Shown: piece by piece, positions 43,316 through 52,579 of the stretch | Layout of the letters: every line of letters starts with the position of its first letter | How positions within the stretch are numbered: the stretch's first letter is position 1 | Source of the DNA: JAGVSV01 sp040766135 | GTDB taxonomy: Bacteria > Bacillota > Clostridia > Christensenellales > Aristaeellaceae | DNA: 64,000 bases | Assembly: GCA_040766135.1 (NCBI GenBank) | Contig: JAXGRA010000010.1 | Span: 19,950-83,949, forward strand | Direction of reading: 5' to 3' | Position numbers and translations under genes: made by a program | The notes under the pieces: generated by a model | What the model was told of the DNA's origin: nothing | The model's database searches: none | The model's input: the letters and a program-made list of their open reading frames with translations, nothing else

Positions 43316-44716
43316 ATGCGTCCTGTACTGACCATTGACTTTGGCTCCACTTACACCAAGGTGGTGGCGGTGGATGCGGATGCACCGCGTATCCTGGCCA
43401 CGGCGCAGGATTTTACCACCGCCGCGACCGACCTTTCGAGTGGGTTGGACAAGGCGCTGGCTAAGCTGCATGCAAAGACCGGCCCCATGGACTATGTGGC
43501 CAAGCTGGCGTGTTCCAGCGCGGCGGGCGGTTTGCGCATGGTGGCCGTGGGGCTGGTGCCTGCGCTGACGGCGAAAGCTGCGCGCTTTGCAGCTTATGGT
43601 GCAGGTGCAAAAGTCATTGCTACCTATTCGTATGAATTGACCCGTGCCGATGCTGAAGCCATCCGGGCGCATCGCCCGGATATTGTGCTGCTGTCCGGTG
43701 GTACCGATGGCGGCAACAAGGAAGTCATCCTCAAAAATGCGCGCATGCTGGCGGGCATCGAGGCTGGCTTTCCCGTCATTGTGGCGGGCAACCGCGCCGC
43801 GCAGGACGAATGTGCGGACATCATCGCCGCCTCGGGCAAGCCTGTGTATGGTGCGGATAATGTGATGCCCAGCCTGAACATGCTCAACGTGCGCCCGGCG
43901 CAGGACATCATCCGCCGCGTGTTTTTGGAGCGCATTGTGCTGGCCAAGGGGCTGTCCACAGCGCAGGAACTCATCGATGGCATATTGATGCCCACCCCGG
44001 CTGCGGTGCTCAATGCCCTGACGCTGCTGGCCGAAGGCACGTCCAACAGGCCTGGCTTAGGGGATTTGATGGCTGTGGATGTGGGCGGTGCCACCACGGA
44101 CGTGTATTCCATTGCCAGGGGCTTACCCACCTCCCCGGCTACCATGCTGCATGGCCTGCGCGAGCCGCGCGTCAAGCGCACGGTGGAGGGCGATATCGGC
44201 ATGCGCTATGGCGCGTCCGGCGTGGCCGAAGCGGCGGGCATGGACGCGCTGAGCGAGGTGAGTGGGCTGCCTGCAGATACCATCACCTGCCTGTTGCGCC
44301 AAATACAAGAGGATCCTTCGCTGCTGCCGCAAGGCGATGAACTGTCCGCGCTGGATTATGCGCTGGCGGTGCTGGCGGTGCGCACAGGGCTCATCCGGCA
44401 TGCCGGTACGCTGACGCAGGTGTACACGCCCATGGGTGCGGTATACCGTCAGGAGGGCAAGGATCTGACCGAAATCAGCCGCATGGTGGTGACCGGCGGC
44501 ACGCTCATCTATTCCGGGCGCAGCCAGGACATCGTCAAAACCGCGCTTCAGGGCAATGATCCCAGCGCGCTGTTGCCCAGGGATCCGGTGATTACCGTAG
44601 ACCATCAGTATATTTTAGCTTCCATGGGCTTGCTGGCCGGCTATGATCAGGCAGCGGCCTTAGATATTCTCTTACAACAATTTGGAAAGGATGTTGACAA
44701 TGCAGCTGGCCAATAA
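43316..44716 (+). CDS. glmL: Glutamate mutase reactivating/chaperone ATPase GlmL (MutL)
   Basis: A 466-residue protein of the ASKHA (actin/Hsp70-like) ATPase fold: phosphate-1 motif TIDFGSTYTKVVAVD at the N-terminus, VLLSGGTDGGNKEV, and the second phosphate site AVDVGGATTDVYS. It is known from glutamate mutase operons between the S and E genes and is thought to repair the inactivated B12 enzyme. The start at ATG 43316 is 1 base after the glmS stop; a longer frame overlapping glmS is not used. The C-terminus ends 17 bases past the start of the E subunit gene. Confidence 0.93.
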   Translation: MRPVLTIDFGSTYTKVVAVDADAPRILATAQDFTTAATDLSSGLDKALAKLHAKTGPMDYVAKLACSSAAGGLRMVAVGLVPALTAKAARFAAYGAGAKVIATYSYELTRADAEAIRAHRPDIVLLSGGTDGGNKEVILKNARMLAGIEAGFPVIVAGNRAAQDECADIIAASGKPVYGADNVMPSLNMLNVRPAQDIIRRVFLERIVLAKGLSTAQELIDGILMPTPAAVLNALTLLAEGTSNRPGLGDLMAVDVGGATTDVYSIARGLPTSPATMLHGLREPRVKRTVEGDIGMRYGASGVAEAAGMDALSEVSGLPADTITCLLRQIQEDPSLLPQGDELSALDYALAVLAVRTGLIRHAGTLTQVYTPMGAVYRQEGKDLTEISRMVVTGGTLIYSGRSQDIVKTALQGNDPSALLPRDPVITVDHQYILASMGLLAGYDQAAALDILLQQFGKDVDNAAGQ

Positions 44717-46154
44717 GAAATGGACCCAGGAGGAATTTGCACAGCAGCGCAAAGAGGTGCTGGCAACGTGGCCTACCGGTGAGCAGGTAGATTTGGAGGA
44801 AGCGCTGGCATACCAGAAAACCATCGCGCCTGAAAAACGCTTTGTGCAAAAACTGAACGATGCCATGGAAAAGGGCATCACGCTGATTCAGCCGCGCGCG
44901 GGCGTACCGCTGATTGAGGATCACATTAAGCTGCTCAGACACTTGGAAACCGAGGGTGAGGCAGATCTGCTGCCCACCACCATTGACAGCTATACAAGGC
45001 TTAACCGCTACACCGATGCCGAGCGCGGCATCAAGGAATCGTTTGCCTCCGGCAAGGCCATGCTCAATGGCTTCCCGGCGGTCAACCATGGCGTGCAGGG
45101 ATGCCGCCAGGTCACCAGCGCCGTGCAGGCGCCGGTGCAAATCCGCCATGGCACGCCTGATGCGCGCTTGCTGTGCGAGATTTCGCTGGCCGGCGGGTTT
45201 ACCAGCTTTGAAGGTGGCGGTATTTCCTATAATATTCCCTACGCAAAAAACGTATCCATCGAGCATACCCTGCTTACCTGGCAGTATTGCGACCGGCTGG
45301 TGGGCCTGTATGAGGAAAACGGTGTATCTATCAACCGCGAGCCCTTTGGCCCGCTGACAGGCACGCTGGTGCCGCCCAGCATTTCCAACGCCGTGGCCAT
45401 CATTGAAGCGCTGCTGGCTGCCGAACAGGGCGTGCGCAATATCACGGTGGGCTATGGCCAGCTGGGCAACCTGCTGCAGGACGTGGCGGCCATTCGCGCG
45501 CTGGAAAAGCAGACCAACGAATATTTAGAGCGCTTTGACTACAAGGATTGCCAGGTCAGCACCGTGCTGCACCAGTGGATGGGCGGCTTCCCGCAGGATG
45601 AGGCCAAGGCATTTGGCGTCATTTGCTGGGGCAGCGCCGCGGCGGCCTTGTCCAAGGCCACCAAGGTCATTGTCAAATCCCCGCACGAGGCCATGGGCGT
45701 GCCCACCAAGGAGGCTAACGCCGCGGGGCTGCGCGCCACACGGCAGGTCATTTCCATGCTGGCTGATCAGCAATTGACCGATGACTCGGCACTGCAGGAG
45801 GAAATTCAGGTTATTCTGGATGAAACGCGCTGCATCGTTGATAAAACGCTGGAGCTGGGCGATGGCGATATCGCAGTAGGCACCGTGCGCGCATTTGAAG
45901 CGGGCGTTATTGACGTGCCGTTTGCCCCCAGCCGTTTTAACGCTGGTAAAATCCTGCCCGCGCGCGATGACCAGGGCGCTGTGCGCCTGCTGGACGTGGG
46001 CAAGCTGCCCTTTGATGAACGGCTCAAGGCTTTCCACAAAGAAAAAATCGCCCAGCGCGGCAAGCATGAGAAGCGCGAGGTTTCCTTCCAGATGGTTATT
46101 GATGATATTTATGCAATCAGCAAGGGCCGCTTAGTGGGCAGGCCGCGCGGATAA
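44700..46154 (+). CDS. glmE: Methylaspartate (glutamate) mutase, E subunit
   Basis: A 484-residue TIM-barrel catalytic subunit that forms the active enzyme with the S subunit. Seen: NKKWTQEEFAQQRKEVLATW at the N-terminus, GFPAVNHGVQGCRQVTSAV with QIRHGTPDARLL (substrate and radical-intermediate region), and the long conserved barrel ending KGRLVGRPRG. Its length matches the clostridial enzyme (about 483). ATG 44700 gives MQLANKKW as in the family; in-frame TTG 44694 and ATG 44691 are alternatives. Overlaps glmL. Confidence 0.95.
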   Translation: MQLANKKWTQEEFAQQRKEVLATWPTGEQVDLEEALAYQKTIAPEKRFVQKLNDAMEKGITLIQPRAGVPLIEDHIKLLRHLETEGEADLLPTTIDSYTRLNRYTDAERGIKESFASGKAMLNGFPAVNHGVQGCRQVTSAVQAPVQIRHGTPDARLLCEISLAGGFTSFEGGGISYNIPYAKNVSIEHTLLTWQYCDRLVGLYEENGVSINREPFGPLTGTLVPPSISNAVAIIEALLAAEQGVRNITVGYGQLGNLLQDVAAIRALEKQTNEYLERFDYKDCQVSTVLHQWMGGFPQDEAKAFGVICWGSAAAALSKATKVIVKSPHEAMGVPTKEANAAGLRATRQVISMLADQQLTDDSALQEEIQVILDETRCIVDKTLELGDGDIAVGTVRAFEAGVIDVPFAPSRFNAGKILPARDDQGAVRLLDVGKLPFDERLKAFHKEKIAQRGKHEKREVSFQMVIDDIYAISKGRLVGRPRG

Positions 46155-46167
46155 GAAGGAGGAACAT

Positions 46168-47421
46168 ATGAAGATTACACAGGTTATCTGCTCTGCAGGG
46201 CGTACGGGTTTTTACTTTGACGATCAAAAAGCCATCAAGGCCGGCGCTAAGTCCGATGGTTCGCTGTATGTAGGTGAGCCCAAAACACCGGGCTTTACCC
46301 GTATCCGTCAGGCTGGCGAGTCCATTAGCGTGCAGATCGTGCTGGAAAATGGACAGATTGGCTGGGGCGATTGCGCGGCCGTTCAGTATTCCGGCGCTGG
46401 CGGGCGCGACCCCTTGTTTCTGGCCGATACCTTTATCCCAGTTATCGAAAAGGATGTGGCGGAGCACCTGGTCGGACAACAGGCCGACAGTTTCCGCCGC
46501 CTGGCCGAGGACATCGACCACATGCAGGTAGACGGCAAGCGCCTGCATACGGCCATCCGCTATGGCGTCAGCCAGGCCATTTTAGACGCCGTGGCCAAGG
46601 CGCAGGGCCTGACCATGGCTGATGTGGTGGCCAAGGAGTATGGCACCACCGTGCGCACCGAGCCCATCCATGTGTTCACACAGTCTGGCGATAGCCGCTA
46701 TGACAACGCCGATAAAATGATCATGAAGGGTGCGGACGTGCTGCCGCACGGGCTGTTTAACTCCGTCGAAAAAACGGGGGAAAAGGGCGAAGGCCTGCTG
46801 AACTACGTCATCTGGCTGCGTGAGCGCGTGCTGGCGCATCCGCCGTATGAGGGCTACAATCCCATCATCCACATCGACGTATACGGCACCATTGGGCAGA
46901 TTTTTGGCTGTGACAACTATGTGGGCATGGCCGATTATCTGAAAACCCTGGCCGATGCCGCACAGCCTTTCCAGCTGCGCATTGAAGGGCCGATGGATTC
47001 CGACGGCCGTGAAGAGCAGATGCGCGACCTGCGCGGCCTGCGGCTGGAGCTGGATAAGCGCAACATTCCGGTTGAAATCGTGGCTGACGAATGGTGCAAC
47101 ACGCTGGATGATGTCAAATATTTTGCCGACAACAAGGCCGGGCACATGATCCAGATCAAGACCCCCGACTTAGGCAGCATTCATAACACCTGTGAAGCAG
47201 TGATGTACTGCAAGCAGCAGGGTGTGGGCGCTTATCAGGGCGGCACCTGTAACGAGACGGACCGCTCTTCCCAGGTGTGTGTGCAGTGCGCCATGGCCAC
47301 TGGCCCTGACCAGATTCTGGCCAAGCCCGGCATGGGTGTGGACGAAGGATACATGATTGTGGTCAATGAAATGAACCGTCTCTTGGCGTTGCGTGCCAAG
47401 GGGGTGGGAGTAGCGAAATGA
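46168..47421 (+). CDS. mal: Methylaspartate ammonia-lyase
   Basis: A 417-residue enolase-superfamily enzyme that deaminates threo-3-methylaspartate to mesaconate, the second step of the pathway. N-terminal capping domain with TGFYFDDQKAIKAG, then the barrel with the metal ligands in HIDVYGTIG (Asp), RIEGPMDSDGREEQM (Glu) and IVADEWCNT (Asp), and the general base Lys in MIQIKTPDLGS. Length about as usual (413). RBS AAGGAGG. The stop overlaps the next gene by 4 bases, tying that gene to the pathway. Later genes (mesaconase, citramalate lyase) are not here. Confidence 0.95.
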   Translation: MKITQVICSAGRTGFYFDDQKAIKAGAKSDGSLYVGEPKTPGFTRIRQAGESISVQIVLENGQIGWGDCAAVQYSGAGGRDPLFLADTFIPVIEKDVAEHLVGQQADSFRRLAEDIDHMQVDGKRLHTAIRYGVSQAILDAVAKAQGLTMADVVAKEYGTTVRTEPIHVFTQSGDSRYDNADKMIMKGADVLPHGLFNSVEKTGEKGEGLLNYVIWLRERVLAHPPYEGYNPIIHIDVYGTIGQIFGCDNYVGMADYLKTLADAAQPFQLRIEGPMDSDGREEQMRDLRGLRLELDKRNIPVEIVADEWCNTLDDVKYFADNKAGHMIQIKTPDLGSIHNTCEAVMYCKQQGVGAYQGGTCNETDRSSQVCVQCAMATGPDQILAKPGMGVDEGYMIVVNEMNRLLALRAKGVGVAK

Positions 47422-48341
47422 TGCTGGCGCAGGGCATTAGCCCGCTATACAGCGTATATTTTGCGCCGCGTGGTTACGCGCGCATGTTGCAGATGGGCAT
47501 GCAGGTTGCACAGAACCACCTGACGGCCTTTGACCGCCTGGTGGGCGTCATTGGCGAGGCCGGCAGCGGCAAAAGCCTGCTGATTAAGGGTATGTTTCCG
47601 GGCCTGGAGCTGACCAACGATGATGATGGCGTCAACGTGCGCCCGTTGCCCCTGCTGGATATTCACGATGATACTGGCTTCTATCAGGCGCATACCTATC
47701 ACCTGGATGTGCGCTTTGAGGCCGCGTTTACGCAGATGCACGTGCTGGCCGATCATATCCGCATTGCCATTGAAAAGGGCAAGCGCGTGGTGGTGGAGCA
47801 CTTTGACCTGATTTACTCTGCGCTGGGCATGAACGCGGCGCTGCTGGTGGGCGTGGGCGAGGAAGTTATTGTCTCCCGCCCCACGCCCTTCGGGCCCGAG
47901 CCGGATGAGGTTGCGCGCGTGGTGTTTGCCTCCAACAAATACCGGCGCATGGCACACACCGCGGAAGACCTAACCGAGCGGTATTTGGCAATGCAAGGCA
48001 TTACGACGTTTGCGCATGGCGATGTGCGCCATGGCTTTTTACTGCGTTTCCGCGAAAAGCCGGACATTGACACCGCAGACTTAGAGCAGTTTGTGCGCAG
48101 TTATATCCAAAAGGATGTGTCGGTCAGCTATGGCGATGACCAGCATGTGGTCATCGGCGGGGAGCCGCACCTGTGCACAGGGCCGCGCATGCACGTCACC
48201 TCAACGGGTGAAATCAAAAACTTCCATGTTTTGAAGGACATGCCGTATGATCCGCTGAGTGAAAGCTATATTTTGATAGGCCTGGTGGGCGAAGAATCGG
48301 CAGATGTCAACATCCGCGACCTGAACCGCATTATGTGGTAA
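47418..48341 (+). CDS. P-loop protein with a tRNA_SAD-like C-terminal region
   Basis: A 307-residue cytoplasmic protein. Residues 46-53 are a perfect Walker A (GEAGSGKS), with a hydrophobic strand before Asp/Glu (KRVVVEHFD, about 119-127) as a possible Walker B. From about residue 185 it resembles the second additional domain of alanyl-tRNA synthetase: HTAEDLTERYL (like HTATHLL), FLLRFREKPDIDTADLEQF (like the RFDF ... TPEEL block) and CTGPRMHVTSTGEI (like CGGTHVxxTGEI). The zinc set is altered: the second His of HxxxH is Asp and CxxxH has two extra residues. Stop-start overlap with the ammonia-lyase places it in the glutamate mutase operon. Function unknown. Confidence 0.75.
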   Translation: MMLAQGISPLYSVYFAPRGYARMLQMGMQVAQNHLTAFDRLVGVIGEAGSGKSLLIKGMFPGLELTNDDDGVNVRPLPLLDIHDDTGFYQAHTYHLDVRFEAAFTQMHVLADHIRIAIEKGKRVVVEHFDLIYSALGMNAALLVGVGEEVIVSRPTPFGPEPDEVARVVFASNKYRRMAHTAEDLTERYLAMQGITTFAHGDVRHGFLLRFREKPDIDTADLEQFVRSYIQKDVSVSYGDDQHVVIGGEPHLCTGPRMHVTSTGEIKNFHVLKDMPYDPLSESYILIGLVGEESADVNIRDLNRIMW

Positions 48342-49691
48342 TTAGACTAGGGCTTTCTCCAGCCACTTATTGCCCCGGAAGCGCAGCATAAACAGCGCCC
48401 CGCGGGTGATCCAATCCATGTACATGGCCAGCCAGATGCCATGCACGCCCAGACCAAATTGTACCAACACAAACGAAAACACCGTGCGCACCAAAAAGAC
48501 TGAAGCAATAGAGATGTACATGGTGTTTTTTGTGTCTCCTGCGGCGCGCAGGGCGCACGGCAAGCCAAAGGACAGGGGTTCAAACACCACCGACATCAAG
48601 CAGTACAAGCGCAGGATGCGGGTGGTTTCCATATGAGCCTGGCTGCTTAAGCTAAGCAAACCGGTAATGGGGTGGACACCGATAAACATCAGCAGGCACA
48701 TGACGAATTTTAGCAGCATGCTTAGCCTCAGCAGGCGCTTTGTGCTGCTGCGCGCTTCCTGTGTCCGCCCTGCGCCCACGGCCTGCCCGACAATTGTCAT
48801 CATGGCCAGATTGATGGCGCTGCTGGGGATGTTGATAAAGCCGGAGAGCGTATTGGCCGCGGCGTTGGCTGCAATCATCGCGCCGGGGAAAGTAGCAATG
48901 ATGGTACCGATAACCAACTTGGCCAGCAAAAACAGCAAGTTTTCTACCCCCGAGGGTACAGCCACACGCAGGATACGCCGCCCGGTAGCGACATCCAGGG
49001 GTATCAACGGCCAGGAATAATGAAGCGGCCGGCGTTTATCGCACAGCAACACGGTGACCAATATTGCCCCGACCGCGCGCGAAAGCAGCGTAGCTGCGCC
49101 TGCGCCCACTACGGCCAGCCCCATGTTGCTGATCAGCACCTGATTGCCCAGGATTTTGACCGCGTTGACGGCAAGAGTTACATACATCGAGGCCCGGCTG
49201 CTGCCCTCGGCGTACAGAAGGCCTACGCCGGCGGAGTGTAGCGCCATCAGCGGAAAGGACGCTGCAGTCCACAACAAATACTGCGCGCAGTAGGTCATGG
49301 TGATGCCGGTCACGCTGGGATATATTGTGTGCAGTAATGGCATATGGAACAGACAAGTTACCGCTGCGATGACAACAGATGCACCCAACACCATGATTGC
49401 GGTCAGGTTGGCTGTGCGGCGCGCGCCGATCTTGTCCTTGCTGCCCAGATATTGTGCAGCCAAGATACCGCCACCGGCCCCAATGGCCGTGAACAACTGC
49501 ACCAGCACCAGCGTGATCGTATCCACCAGCGAAATCGCCGACAGCGCTGTTTCGCCCACACCGGATACCATGATGGCATTGATAAAGGCCACTACAACGT
49601 TGGCTATCTGCTCTACAATCATGGGTACCAGCAGCGACCAAACGCGCTTGTTTTGCCTTTTTTGGGTTGTTTGGAAGCTTTCTTTGGACAT
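48342..49691 (-). CDS. MATE-family multidrug/cation antiporter
   Basis: A 449-residue inner-membrane exporter with about twelve helices in two halves. Seen: VWSLLVPMIVEQIANVVVAF (helix 1), ALSAISLVDTI, the FTAIGAGGGILAAQYLG segment, and in the second half PSSAINLAMMTIVGQAVGA. MATE proteins use Na+ or H+ gradients to export drugs or metabolites. The start at 49691 is chosen by GGAGCAAG; the ATG overlaps the end of the upstream methyltransferase gene (TAGAATG). A frame beginning at 49733 lies within that gene. Confidence 0.92.
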   Translation of the reverse strand: MSKESFQTTQKRQNKRVWSLLVPMIVEQIANVVVAFINAIMVSGVGETALSAISLVDTITLVLVQLFTAIGAGGGILAAQYLGSKDKIGARRTANLTAIMVLGASVVIAAVTCLFHMPLLHTIYPSVTGITMTYCAQYLLWTAASFPLMALHSAGVGLLYAEGSSRASMYVTLAVNAVKILGNQVLISNMGLAVVGAGAATLLSRAVGAILVTVLLCDKRRPLHYSWPLIPLDVATGRRILRVAVPSGVENLLFLLAKLVIGTIIATFPGAMIAANAAANTLSGFINIPSSAINLAMMTIVGQAVGAGRTQEARSSTKRLLRLSMLLKFVMCLLMFIGVHPITGLLSLSSQAHMETTRILRLYCLMSVVFEPLSFGLPCALRAAGDTKNTMYISIASVFLVRTVFSFVLVQFGLGVHGIWLAMYMDWITRGALFMLRFRGNKWLEKALV

Positions 49692-49692
49692 T

Positions 49693-51045
49693 CTACTTGC
49701 TCCTATGTTCCAGCAGCAGGATATTTTCCACATCTGCTGTCTGGCAAAACAAATCCACCGGCTGGCAGGCGGTGGCCTGATAGGATAGTTCAGTTAATAT
49801 TTTTGCGTCCCGCGCCTGGGTGGCGGGGTTGCAGCTGATATACACGATGCGCCGGGGCGCGGCTTGGGCGATGGCGTGTAGCACGCTGGCGTCTGCCCCT
49901 TTGCGCGGGGGATCCAACACCACGATGTCGGGTCGGAACCCCTCTTTTACCAGCTGCGGCAGCGCGCGCTCGGCCAGGTCATTGATGAAACGCACATTGG
50001 CAATGCCGTTGCGCATTGCATTGTCCAAGGCATCTCTTGTGGCATCGGGCGAAGCTTCAATGCCGACAGCATGCCGTGCGTGCTGCGCCAGCAGCAGCGT
50101 GATGGTGCCCGCGCCGCTGTACAGATCGGCCACCAGGTCTTGTTGGGTGGGGGCAGCCATTTCTAATGCCAACCGGTATAGATTTTCGGCTTGCGAGGTA
50201 TTGACCTGGAAAAAGGAGAGCGGGGATAGCGTGCACGAAATACCGCAGATGTTTTGCGCCAAGCGTGGCAGGCCCCACAGCGTGCGATAGGTATCGCCCA
50301 GGATAACGTTATCGGGATTGTCCTGCACACTGTGACATATGGATACCAACCCCGGCACCTGCGCGCGCAGCGCATCTACCAGCTGTGCCTGTTTGGGCAC
50401 TTCCTGCCGGGCGGTGATCAGCACCACCATACGCTCGTCTATATGGTTGTTGCGCACCATTACATGACGCACCAGCCCGGTGTGTGTCTCTTCGTCATAG
50501 GCAGGAACATTATATTGTTGCATCCAGGCAAGCACCGTGCGCACAGCCTGGTTGCTGCCCTCGTCCGATAAAAGGCAATCCTCGACCGGCACCACGCGAT
50601 GGCTTCTGCGCGCAAAAAAACCAGCCACGGGCTGGCCATCGCGCATTGTTACGGGCATGGTGGTCTTATTGCGGTAGCGCCAGGGGGTTTTCATGGCTAC
50701 CGGCAGCGGTACAGGCAGCGTGATCCCGCCAATACGGGATAGACAATTTTGAACTTGATCCTGCTTAAAGCGCAGCGATGCTTCGTAGGTCATATGCTGG
50801 CAGGAGCAGCCGCCGCAGCGCCCATGCGCGGGGCAGGGGGGTGTAACCCGTTCGGGGCTGGTGGTATGGTTTTTGAGTAACTTGCCAAAGGCATAGCCTT
50901 TCATGGGCTTTACAATCAGCGCGTCAATGTCTTCCCCCGGCAGCGCGCCGGGTACAAACACCACTTGCCCATTATAACGGCCAACACCCTGGGCGTCGGA
51001 GCCCAGGCTGTCTATCGTAATGCGCACAATGTCGTTGCGGCGCAT
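49693..51045 (-). CDS. rlmD: 23S rRNA uracil-5-methyltransferase (RlmD/RumA type)
   Basis: A 450-residue SAM-dependent RNA methyltransferase. N-terminal TRAM domain (about 5-60), a Cys cluster for an iron-sulfur centre (CPAHGRCGGCSCQHM, about 71-85), a SAM-binding motif DLYSGAGTITLLL, LDPPRKGAD, and the catalytic Cys in YISCNPATQARD. It modifies a uridine in 23S rRNA; the exact position (1939 or 747) cannot be told, as Firmicutes enzymes of this class can do both. Its start overlaps the VTC gene stop (1-base overlap), so it lies in a minus-strand run with VTC and MATE. Confidence 0.92.
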   Translation of the reverse strand: MRRNDIVRITIDSLGSDAQGVGRYNGQVVFVPGALPGEDIDALIVKPMKGYAFGKLLKNHTTSPERVTPPCPAHGRCGGCSCQHMTYEASLRFKQDQVQNCLSRIGGITLPVPLPVAMKTPWRYRNKTTMPVTMRDGQPVAGFFARRSHRVVPVEDCLLSDEGSNQAVRTVLAWMQQYNVPAYDEETHTGLVRHVMVRNNHIDERMVVLITARQEVPKQAQLVDALRAQVPGLVSICHSVQDNPDNVILGDTYRTLWGLPRLAQNICGISCTLSPLSFFQVNTSQAENLYRLALEMAAPTQQDLVADLYSGAGTITLLLAQHARHAVGIEASPDATRDALDNAMRNGIANVRFINDLAERALPQLVKEGFRPDIVVLDPPRKGADASVLHAIAQAAPRRIVYISCNPATQARDAKILTELSYQATACQPVDLFCQTADVENILLLEHRSK

Positions 51046-51746
51046 CAGTATTCCAGCCCTTCAAATCGCCTGCACAGCGTGTATTTGCTGATGGCGCTGC
51101 GGCACGCCCACCCGACTGATTGTGAAAGAACATCGGAAATATAGGGGGGCAGCACGCGGTCAAATTTGACTTCTAAAATAACCTGATCAGAGCCTATAGG
51201 CGGCACCGTAGGCAGATGCGGATTAAACAAATCGTGGGAATACAGGCCGCTGCGTAGCTGCTTATCAAACGTGATGCGCACGTTTTCCACCGGGTGCAAA
51301 TACGCTTCGCGCACATAATCCACGATGACCACAGGCTTTAGCAGGCGCAGCCGCATCTCGCGGAACACATCGCGCAGCAGCCCATAAGGGGTATTTTCAA
51401 GGCCTGACGGATCACCGATCATCAGCTGCTCGCACAGGTCGCGTGTGATGAGGGCTGAGCGCTTGGAAATCAGGTCGCCCACCTTGCTTTTGCATTCAAA
51501 GTTGATGCGGCTGTCGGAATAATTGTAGATGCGGATGCGGTACTTGTCACGGTTGGCCACACCGCTGATTTTTTCGTACAGCGCGTCATTAAATACCGTG
51601 TCAAAGTACAGCGACCGGATATGATATTCGTTGTTTTCGTCCGAGTGGGGGTCAGGGTGCAGCACCTGGCTCAGCACGCGGGAAAGCACCTGATATTGTG
51701 AGGTGCTGATAAAATATTTAAGCTCATGCCGCGCGCGCAAAGCCAC
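51045..51746 (-). CDS. VTC-domain protein (polyphosphate polymerase-like)
   Basis: A 233-residue protein of the VTC/CYTH-like triphosphate tunnel fold. Seen: RHELKYFIS at the N-terminus, SLYFDT, the DKYRIRIYNYSD segment, FECKSKVGDLISKRSA, and LEVKFDRVLPPYI near the end: the acidic and basic strands that line the tunnel. VTC domains polymerise phosphate in yeast; bacterial relatives are little studied. It is followed by the methyltransferase and preceded 18 bases upstream by a DUF4956 membrane protein, its frequent partner. Confidence 0.87.
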   Translation of the reverse strand: MALRARHELKYFISTSQYQVLSRVLSQVLHPDPHSDENNEYHIRSLYFDTVFNDALYEKISGVANRDKYRIRIYNYSDSRINFECKSKVGDLISKRSALITRDLCEQLMIGDPSGLENTPYGLLRDVFREMRLRLLKPVVIVDYVREAYLHPVENVRITFDKQLRSGLYSHDLFNPHLPTVPPIGSDQVILEVKFDRVLPPYISDVLSQSVGWACRSAISKYTLCRRFEGLEY

Positions 51747-51764
51747 AGTAAACCTGCCTTACCC

Positions 51765-52469
51765 TCAAACGGCTGTTTCGCTTTGAACGGAAACCAGCGT
51801 GGCGTCGTGCACGCCTTCCACGTCCAGCAGCCTGCCTACGATGTCGGAGCGGTAGCGCATGCGCAGGTCGGCGGTCATTTCAGCGCCCGCGCGCGTCACG
51901 GTTTTGGAACGGACACGATAGTTACGCACGTTGTGCCGCAGCTCGGATTCAATGGCCAGCTCAGCAGAAGGGTCGTAGTGCACCACCAGCAGATAGTTTT
52001 CGCTGGAGCGCAGCTTGATAAACGAAAGCACCAGCATGATGACCGATATCCCGGCCACCACCACCAGCGAAATCATAAACGAACCGGAACCAATCAGGAT
52101 GCCCATGGTAATGGCCCAGAACATGTAGGCCGTATCGATGGGATCTTTGACCGCCGTACGGAAACGCACGATGGACAGGGCACCCACCATGCCCATGGAC
52201 AAGCCAATGTCGGAGCCAATGGCCATAACCACAGGCGCGGTCACCAAGGTCAGCATAATCAGCGTGGTGCCAAACGATGGGTTATATAGCACGCCGCGAT
52301 AGGTTTTTCGGTAGACCAGCGAAACGATTACACCGGCTATCAGCGCAAACAGCAACACCAGTACCGTATTGCCGGGGGTAAAGTTGGCAAACTGCTGCGA
52401 CCACCAATCGCTGGTCAGCAGGTCAGACTTGGTGATGACGGGTTGGTCCGTTAGCAGCGCGAGTGTCAT
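51765..52469 (-). CDS. DUF4956 membrane protein
   Basis: A 234-residue protein with three or four hydrophobic helices in its first 150 residues (NTVLVLLFALIAGVIVSLV; TLVTAPVVMAIGSDIGLSMG; the GMVGALSIVRFRTAVKDP stretch) and a cytoplasmic C-terminal domain resembling a small ferredoxin-like sensor (about 160-234). The family is known mainly beside VTC proteins, as here. The start at ATG 52469 is set by GTGGAGGAA; an in-frame GTG at 52484 is part of that site. Likely anchors or regulates the VTC polymerase in the membrane, an inference from conserved pairing. Confidence 0.85.
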   Translation of the reverse strand: MTLALLTDQPVITKSDLLTSDWWSQQFANFTPGNTVLVLLFALIAGVIVSLVYRKTYRGVLYNPSFGTTLIMLTLVTAPVVMAIGSDIGLSMGMVGALSIVRFRTAVKDPIDTAYMFWAITMGILIGSGSFMISLVVVAGISVIMLVLSFIKLRSSENYLLVVHYDPSAELAIESELRHNVRNYRVRSKTVTRAGAEMTADLRMRYRSDIVGRLLDVEGVHDATLVSVQSETAV

Positions 52470-52504
52470 GTACGGTTCCTCCACAAGGTTTCTAATACCG
52501 CACC

Positions 52505-52533
52505 ATTATACATCAATGGACAGGGTTGTCCAA
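52505..52533 (-). promoter_or_regulatory. Promoter of the DUF4956-VTC unit
   Basis: Minus strand: TTGGAC (52533-52528), 17 bases, TATAAT (52510-52505), about 35 bases before the start at 52469. A TATACT at 52544-52549 on the plus strand may belong to the divergent ttcA-like gene. Confidence 0.7.
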
Positions 52534-52579
52534 CCGGGCGTGGTATACTATTGTACGGGAATACCACAAGGAGGATGTT

